Origin: JAHECQ01 sp047638695
GTDB lineage: Bacteria; Actinomycetota; Acidimicrobiia; Acidimicrobiales; SZUA-35
Direction of reading: 5' to 3'
Length of the DNA: 64,000 bases
Assembly (NCBI GenBank): GCA_047638695.1
Contig: JBLINY010000006.1
Coordinates: forward strand, 22,533-86,532
The notes below the pieces were generated by a model, which did not search any database, had not been told where the DNA came from, and saw only the letters and a program-made list of their open reading frames with translations. How positions within the stretch are numbered: the first letter of the stretch is position 1; each line of letters begins with the position of its first letter. Position numbers and translations under genes: made by a program. This document shows positions 58,840 through 64,000 of this stretch, in pieces.

Positions 58840-60627
58840 TCAGGAGGCTCTATGGGTGGCGACCCACTCGAGAAAGCGCTCGCGCTCCCATGTGTTCACG
58901 ACGAGGTCTTTCGGCACCCAGCCGCGCTGTGCGGTGAGCACCCCGTATTCCATCCGGCCGAGGTCAGAGGTGTGATGGCTATCGGTGTTTATCACCAGCT
59001 TGACGCCTCGCTGAACCGCCCGTCGTACGACGTCAGACGCGGCGTCGAGGCGCTGTAATGCGCCGTTGATCTCGAGGGCAACGTCGAAGGTGAAGAGCGC
59101 TTCGAGAACGATGTCGATCTCGAGCTCGATGCCTGGACGGCGGCCGATGTATCGACCGGTGAGGTGGCCAATCGAGTCGACGGTCGGGTCGGAAATGGCC
59201 TTCACCAACCGTTTGGTCTGATCCTTGGCCGAACGGTCAAAGTGCGAGTGCACCGAGGCGACCGTGTAGTCGAACATGGCCCGGAACTCGTCCGAATAGT
59301 CGAGCCCGCCATCGGCTGCAATGTTGAGCTCGCATCCCCACAGCAGATGGAGGTCGGGGTACTTCTTCTGAATCTCGCCGATGTGTTCTCGGTGTTCGAG
59401 CATCTCTTCAGCCGATGATCCATTGATGGCCAGGTCTTCACCGTGATCGGTGATGGCCAAGTAGCGATAGCCGTTGGCTCGTCCCTCTTGAACCATCTCT
59501 TCCACCGTCGAACGGCCATCGCCCGAGCGGTCGGTGTGATAGTGCAGGTCACCCTGAATGTCCGAACGTCGGACGAGTTCGCCGTCGGACCCAACGCTCA
59601 GCAGGTCGGACTGCTCTGCCGCGGCCTCGACTTCCCCCGTGCCCTCGCGCAATGGTGGCGGAACGAAACTGAGTTCGAGAGCGGCGTAGATATCGGCCTC
59701 AGTTTTACTGGCGACGAGGGCGCCGGTCTCACCCTGATCGTCGACCTCGAAGAGCCCGTACTCGTTGAGTGTCATGCCTCGATCAATAGCTCGCTGACGC
59801 AGCGCGATGTTGTGGGCCTTGCTGCCGGTGAAGTAGGCAACGGCTGCTCCAAACTGGTCGGGTGCAACAACTCGCACATCCACCTGAAGACCTGAGGCGG
59901 TGAGAAAAGACGTCTTGGTTTCGCCGTTCACCACGATGTCTGCCACCTCGTGGTGGCTCACCACCCGCTCCATGACCTTGACCGGTTTGAGCGACGCCAC
60001 CGTGATGTCGATGTCGCCAATGGTCTCGGAGAAGCGCCGCAGGCTGCCGCAGAAAGCGGCTTCCTTGACCTCCTTCATAGCGTTGAGGTCCGCAACCAAA
60101 CGCTCGGCCAGCGGCAAGGCGTCAGCTATCGGCGTGCGCTTGTCTTTGCCGGTGAGGCCGAGGCGCTCGATGGCCTTGGCGATCTTGGCCTCACTGGTCG
60201 CTCCGAGGCCGACCAGCGTCCGAAGCTGCTCGCTCTCGATGGCGGCCTTCAGCTTCTCAAGGTTGTCGATGCCGAGCTCGGCCCGCATGAGCTTCAGTGT
60301 CTTCGGGCCCACCCCCGGTATACGGCTGAGTTCGACCACCGACGGTGGAAACTCGCGACGAAGGACTTCAAGCTTCTCGACCGAACCGGTGTCGATGAAC
60401 TCGCGCACCTTGGATGCGGTGGCCTTGCCTACCCCTTTGATCTTGGTGAGCTCGCCAACCGAGAGCCCGGTGATATCTGAGGCCTGGCCTTCCAGCGCCT
60501 GAGCTGCATTTTCATAGGCACGCACCTTGAACGACTGTGGGCTCTCCTCGGCCAGGGTTGTCAGCCTTGCCAACTCGGCCAATACGGCCAAAACGTCGGC
60601 CGTGGATCGAGATCCGGCTGCGGTCAT
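58840..60627 (-). CDS. polX: DNA polymerase X family with PHP domain
   Basis: The 595-residue protein has the bacterial PolX plan: a helical lyase-like domain (residues about 10-90, with FKVRAYENAAQALE), two helix-hairpin-helix motifs (LTKIKGVGKATASKVREF, LSRIPGVGPKTLKLM), and the polymerase palm CGSLRRFSETIGDIDITVAS. A C-terminal PHP domain with HYHTDRSGDGRSTVEEMVQE and YLAITDHGEDLAINGSSAEE gives 3'-5' exonuclease activity in homologues. It repairs gaps and base damage. The stop lies 8 bp from the peroxidase start and the 5' end overlaps the YqeY gene by 4 bp. Confidence 0.93.
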   Translation of the reverse strand: MTAAGSRSTADVLAVLAELARLTTLAEESPQSFKVRAYENAAQALEGQASDITGLSVGELTKIKGVGKATASKVREFIDTGSVEKLEVLRREFPPSVVELSRIPGVGPKTLKLMRAELGIDNLEKLKAAIESEQLRTLVGLGATSEAKIAKAIERLGLTGKDKRTPIADALPLAERLVADLNAMKEVKEAAFCGSLRRFSETIGDIDITVASLKPVKVMERVVSHHEVADIVVNGETKTSFLTASGLQVDVRVVAPDQFGAAVAYFTGSKAHNIALRQRAIDRGMTLNEYGLFEVDDQGETGALVASKTEADIYAALELSFVPPPLREGTGEVEAAAEQSDLLSVGSDGELVRRSDIQGDLHYHTDRSGDGRSTVEEMVQEGRANGYRYLAITDHGEDLAINGSSAEEMLEHREHIGEIQKKYPDLHLLWGCELNIAADGGLDYSDEFRAMFDYTVASVHSHFDRSAKDQTKRLVKAISDPTVDSIGHLTGRYIGRRPGIELEIDIVLEALFTFDVALEINGALQRLDAASDVVRRAVQRGVKLVINTDSHHTSDLGRMEYGVLTAQRGWVPKDLVVNTWERERFLEWVATHRAS

Positions 60628-61073
60628 GATGACAAACGAGCCTTCACCAGGTCAGCAACGGTCCGGCCGTCGGCCCGACCGGCTACCTCAGCATTGATGC
60701 CTTTCATGGCCGTTCCCATATCGGCCTTCGATGTCCATCCGTTGGTAGCCAACATGGTCTCGACGAGGGTGGTCAGCTCGTCGTCGGACAGGCCAACCGG
60801 CAAATACGTCTCGAGAACAGCCATTTCAGCCCGCTCGTCAGCCGCCTTCTCGGCCCGGCCGCCGGCTTCGAATGCCTCGGCTGCCTCGACTCTGCGCTTC
60901 ACCTGAGCGTTGATGACCTTCAGAACGCCATCATCATCGAGAGTCACTGCTTCCTTCCCGGAAACTTCTGCCTCTTGCACGGCGGCGATAACCGATCGTA
61001 ACGATCGGAGGGTGAGGGCATCCTTCGCCTTCATGGCTGCCGTCATGTCGGCCCTGATGGTGTCGATCAACAT
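60624..61073 (-). CDS. GatB/YqeY domain protein
   Basis: The 149-residue protein starts at ATG 61073 and reads LIDTIRADMTAAMKAKDALT, LRSLRSVIAAVQEAEV, then LETYLPVGLSDDELTTLVET and ADMGTAMKGINAEVAGRADG RTVADLV. This is the YqeY protein, related to the tail domain of GatB and predicted to bind tRNA, but without a proven role. The frame upstream of 61073 runs antisense to the nuclease gene and is discarded. The 4-bp overlap with polX indicates co-transcription. Confidence 0.9.
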   Translation of the reverse strand: MLIDTIRADMTAAMKAKDALTLRSLRSVIAAVQEAEVSGKEAVTLDDDGVLKVINAQVKRRVEAAEAFEAGGRAEKAADERAEMAVLETYLPVGLSDDELTTLVETMLATNGWTSKADMGTAMKGINAEVAGRADGRTVADLVKARLSS

Positions 61074-61114
61074 GCCCTCGATCGTAGGCGCACCTCCGCG
61101 TCTAGGTTGTTGCC

Positions 61115-62830
61115 GTGTCCTCAGAGCCTTCGGGTTCCTCCGCCCACAGTTCTCCAGCCCACACTTCCATGGGTCCTGTTTCTCGCGCTCACGACTCGAC
61201 GACAAGCAGCGTCGTTCTCGACAGTTATGCGGCCAAGCGGTGTCCGGTTCGAGTTGTTTTCGATCAGATTCCACCTCCGGGGGTGAAACCCCTGGATGTC
61301 TCACCGGCCGTCGAACTTCGACTCGCTGACGGCTCGCTGTTCGAGGAGCAAGTCCTCAGTGAGCTGAGTAACCGACGCGAGGTCATCGAAGTCGATGACC
61401 CGGCGCCAACCATGGAGGCCATGGTTGCTGGGGCACCAGTGATCGCCGGGGGGCACCTGCCGAATGACCTCGAGCGAGGGCGCAGTGGCCGACCCGACTT
61501 GCTGGTTCGGGCTGATCTGCCTGACGCTGACGGACGGTGGCGGTATTACCCGGTCGAGGTGAAAGCCCACCGCGTGCTCAGGCGGGCAAATGGAGCAACA
61601 ACCTATACATCGGCCCTCACCGACCTTCGCCCTCGGGCGGTGATCGCCCTTGCCGATGTCGCCCCAATCGGTGCTCGCCACCGAGAAAACGGGCTGCAAC
61701 TTGCCCACTACCACCGCATGCTGCAGGCGCTGGACCGAGCGAGCAGCGAAGCACTGGGCGGTGTCATAGGCCGAGAACGCAGGTTGTTGTGGCTCGACCT
61801 CCAGGCCCCGGATGGCCAGCGGCCCTCGCTGCTCGAACGCTACGACCACCTATTCGGGCAACGCATCGATGCCATCAGTGCCGCCAGCGAGGGGAACTCA
61901 CTCGTTGAACCGGTGAAGATTCGCGACTGCGACGAGTGTCCTTGGAGGGATCACTGCTTGCCTCTCTTAGCCGAACGCCGCTGTATCAGCACCGTGCAGG
62001 GCATTGGCTACCGAGCTTGGCGGCACTACCGCGACCGAGGGGTATCAACCATCGAGGAACTCGCAGCATTAGGGCAGCCACCCGATCCTGACGACTACGC
62101 CCTGCCTGCCGAGTTGGTGAGTCAACACATCGACGCAGCCCGGGCCCTGACCATCGCCCCCGGATCGGCGTTGCTACGGCGCCAGCTGTCATCTCTTCAC
62201 GTCGCCCGCTTCGATCGAGAGATCGACATCGACATGGAGAGCGAGTTGGGGGGCGAGGCCTACCTCTGGGGTACATATGAGGCTGCCACCGGCCGAGCGA
62301 CCGTGGACGCTGACTGGTCGCCAATTGCCCCGTTGGCCTCAGCTCGCGTTTTTGTCGCCTTTTGGACCCGTATCAACCAGCTCAGGGCTGATGCTGCGGC
62401 CGCTGACCAGAGCATCGGATTCTATTGCTGGCACGACGACGCGGAAAAGACGGCGTTACGCCGAGGAGCTCAGGCCGCCCGCCGCGTTCTCGGCCATGCC
62501 TCGGCGCCAGCAGACGTTGAGGCGTTCTTGGCCGAGGGCCTCATCATCGATCTTTGCCTGATCGCGAAACGCGACCTCATCACCGGCCTATCGAAAAGCC
62601 TCAAGGCCGTCGCTCCCCTGGCCGGGTTCTCGTGGCGTGATGTTGATCCCAACGGAGCCACCTCGATGGTGTGGCACGCCAACGCAGTCGACCCGAGCCG
62701 CACCGCCGCCGACCAAGCGCAGTGGCGACAACGCCTCATCGATTACAACGAAGACGACGTCAGGGCCGAGGCGGCCGTGCGCCATTGGATGCGCACCACC
62801 GAGTTCATGTCAGCAGAGGCCACCGACTGA
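61115..62830 (+). CDS. TM0106-family RecB-like nuclease
   Basis: The 571-residue protein matches the TM0106 RecB-like family. The N-terminal nuclease domain has RPDLLVRADLPDADGRWRYY PVEVKAHRVLRR (PD-ExK type Asp and Glu-x-Lys). A Cys-rich zinc or Fe-S segment DCDECPWRDHCLPLLAERRC follows near residue 265, then an HhH-like ALGQPPDPDDY region. A C-terminal predicted RNase H-like domain ends LIDYNEDDVRAEAAVRHW. The GTG start at 61115 is 42 bp from the divergent YqeY gene. Function unproven; a DNA or RNA processing nuclease is likely. Confidence 0.87.
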   Translation: MSSEPSGSSAHSSPAHTSMGPVSRAHDSTTSSVVLDSYAAKRCPVRVVFDQIPPPGVKPLDVSPAVELRLADGSLFEEQVLSELSNRREVIEVDDPAPTMEAMVAGAPVIAGGHLPNDLERGRSGRPDLLVRADLPDADGRWRYYPVEVKAHRVLRRANGATTYTSALTDLRPRAVIALADVAPIGARHRENGLQLAHYHRMLQALDRASSEALGGVIGRERRLLWLDLQAPDGQRPSLLERYDHLFGQRIDAISAASEGNSLVEPVKIRDCDECPWRDHCLPLLAERRCISTVQGIGYRAWRHYRDRGVSTIEELAALGQPPDPDDYALPAELVSQHIDAARALTIAPGSALLRRQLSSLHVARFDREIDIDMESELGGEAYLWGTYEAATGRATVDADWSPIAPLASARVFVAFWTRINQLRADAAAADQSIGFYCWHDDAEKTALRRGAQAARRVLGHASAPADVEAFLAEGLIIDLCLIAKRDLITGLSKSLKAVAPLAGFSWRDVDPNGATSMVWHANAVDPSRTAADQAQWRQRLIDYNEDDVRAEAAVRHWMRTTEFMSAEATD

Positions 62831-62849
62831 GACATTGCTCGGCGGCGAA

Positions 62850-63869
62850 CTAGAGGGTGCGTACCGCGGTAGCTGCCACCGTGACATCGAGCTTTCGCAT
62901 CTGCTCGAGCAGACGCAGCTGGTTGGCCGAAAGCTCCTCATACTTCCGCCGAAGCATGAAATTCCGTGTCCCCTTCCGGGGCCGTAGGCCACGGGCCGCA
63001 GGCTCGCCAATGACGTCGATCTCTCGACGGCTTCCCACCACAAGCTCAGCGAACGCTCGCTCGACCTCAACCGACGCGTATACCTGGATCGAACCGGAGT
63101 CGTCGGCGATCGTGGCCACGGTGCCGTCAATCGGACCGCCGGTGATTAGTCCGGTGACTTCGCCGACCAACGTGCCGCTGACCCGACCCCGGTCGCGGGC
63201 CTTGTCGAACTCGGCGATCGAGTGCGTGCGGCCCTGCAACTTGCTCGACGGATGTGCGTCACCCTGCACGCCCTGCCAGTGACCCGGCCACGTGTCAGGC
63301 CGCTGCACATCGATCCGCCACTCGTCGGGCATCGCCAGCAAGTCGACTGTTTGGTCGAGTCGCACGCTTTCGAAGATCCCATGGTCGAGCCACGGTCGGG
63401 CTGAGTCCGGATCGTTGACACCGCCCGATTCGATTGTCTCCGACACCAAATGCAGCAGATCCGAGACCCCGACACACCACAGCTGCAGCTCAGCTTGATC
63501 GTAGTACGTGTGGTAGATCCGCCCGCCGGGATGTTCTGGCGTCTCGAGTTCAACCCAAACACCGGCCTTTTCGATGTACGCCATCGGGGCGCACACCATT
63601 GGATAGCCAAGGGCTGTGTCGCGATCGTGTACGGCCCGCACCTCGTCCACCCGGTAAAGCCCATCGAAAAAGAGCGAGCCAAAGCTCTGTGGCAGCCAAG
63701 TCGACCAGAGATGGTGCAGTTCTGCCGGAAGCCGGAGGCCACCCATCGCCCGCTCGAGGTCACCAAGCTGTCGCCCGATGCCCTTGATCTTCTTTCGCCT
63801 CGACACCGAGATGCCAAAATCGCTGGCCACGAGGGCATACCGCTCGACCGCCTCCTCGAGCAGAATCAT
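62850..63869 (-). CDS. Hypothetical protein with SUKH-like N-terminal segment
   Basis: About 339 residues from ATG 63869. The N-terminal half has FGISVSRRKKIKGIGRQLGD, GGLRLPAELHHLWSTWLPQS FGSLFFDG and YDQAELQLWCVGVSDLLHLV, loosely recalling SMI1/KNR4 (SUKH) immunity proteins. Residues about 220-290 form a small beta domain with GRVSGTLVGEVTGLITGGPI and the short acidic loop ATIADDSGSIQVYASVEV, like an OB-fold. The C terminus is a coiled helix (YEELSANQLRLLEQMRKL). No clear family. It converges on the RecB-like nuclease gene with 19 bp between stops. Confidence 0.6.
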   Translation of the reverse strand: MILLEEAVERYALVASDFGISVSRRKKIKGIGRQLGDLERAMGGLRLPAELHHLWSTWLPQSFGSLFFDGLYRVDEVRAVHDRDTALGYPMVCAPMAYIEKAGVWVELETPEHPGGRIYHTYYDQAELQLWCVGVSDLLHLVSETIESGGVNDPDSARPWLDHGIFESVRLDQTVDLLAMPDEWRIDVQRPDTWPGHWQGVQGDAHPSSKLQGRTHSIAEFDKARDRGRVSGTLVGEVTGLITGGPIDGTVATIADDSGSIQVYASVEVERAFAELVVGSRREIDVIGEPAARGLRPRKGTRNFMLRRKYEELSANQLRLLEQMRKLDVTVAATAVRTL

Positions 63870-64000
63870 GTACACACCTCCACAAGCCACCTTCCACCAA
63901 ACCGAATAGAAACCATCGCCAGGCCCCAGGTTGGACCCTCAGACACCCTTGGTCAGTGGGTAAAGCTGTGGAGCGTGCTACCTCACGACGCTGCTGCCTA

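Noticed and set aside
63870..64000. tRNA or other RNA gene at the right edge
   Set aside because: No cloverleaf, anticodon arm or TPsiC sequence could be found in this stretch.

Overview
The window reads as chromosomal DNA of a high-GC free-living actinobacterium, most consistent with the Acidimicrobiia. The reasons are GTG/TTG starts, dense ATGA overlaps, an LLM-class flavin oxidoreductase, a 13E12-type DUF222-HNH gene with an actinobacterial-type LexA box, several molybdenum hydroxylase subunits, polyhydroxyalkanoate genes and Thr-rich surface proteins. I see no rRNA, tRNA, CRISPR array, transposase or phage gene, and no stretch longer than 300 bp without a gene.

Layout. 1-1.6 kb: the end of a flavin monooxygenase gene, a frameshifted NAD(P)H-hydrate epimerase and an OsmC protein. 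1.9-5.1 kb: an LLM flavin oxidoreductase divergent from three tandem dodecin genes (one fused to a USP-like domain) and a TetR gene; the same 12-bp core lies upstream of the dodecins and of tetR. 5.1-8.9 kb: a frameshifted F5/8 type C lipoprotein, an N-acyl-D-amino-acid deacylase and two truncated genes abutting each other (CGNR zinc finger, PPOX family). 9-15.3 kb: a polysaccharide or glycolipid cluster (GT4, two methyltransferases, LPG-synthase-like membrane protein, multi-pass glycosyltransferase, GT2). 15.5-21.4 kb: a five-gene catabolic operon (Rieske oxygenase, NicX/M29-like enzyme, three-subunit molybdenum hydroxylase). 21.5-25.5 kb: NrtS, an NTF2-like protein, a patchwork of broken genes (metallopeptidase, TetR, ABC ATPase), an ABC permease and a PhyH-cupin pair.

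25.5-29.2 kb: a lipoprotein resembling cholesterol-dependent cytolysins, then a decaying two-component locus: a receiver protein expanded by seven 18-bp repeats, a histidine kinase with a stop codon and two frameshifts, and a response regulator lacking its DNA-binding domain. 29-38.5 kb: a class V aminotransferase, a double OmpA-like envelope protein, TetR divergent from PHA synthase and an alpha/beta hydrolase, secreted proteins, and DUF222-HNH behind a LexA-box candidate. 38.5-45.7 kb: CoA-ester metabolism (acyl-CoA ligase, zinc dehydrogenase, CoA transferase), a lone molybdenum hydroxylase large subunit and a DUF4214 protein. 45.7-50 kb: a PAS-GGDEF-EAL protein with a shortened EAL domain, an XRE/AbiEii-type pair with an inverted repeat over the start codon, and a dimethylformamidase-like protein. 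50-64 kb: a Ser/Thr kinase, EcsC-like protein, MFS transporter plus acyl-CoA synthetase, esterase, di-heme peroxidase, PolX, YqeY and a RecB-like nuclease.

A recurring theme is breakage: several genes carry single-base shifts, often next to short homopolymers, and others are cleanly truncated or internally shortened. Either this genome is undergoing deletional decay or part of the pattern comes from indel errors in the assembly. Domain calls were made by eye from motifs; no database search was run.
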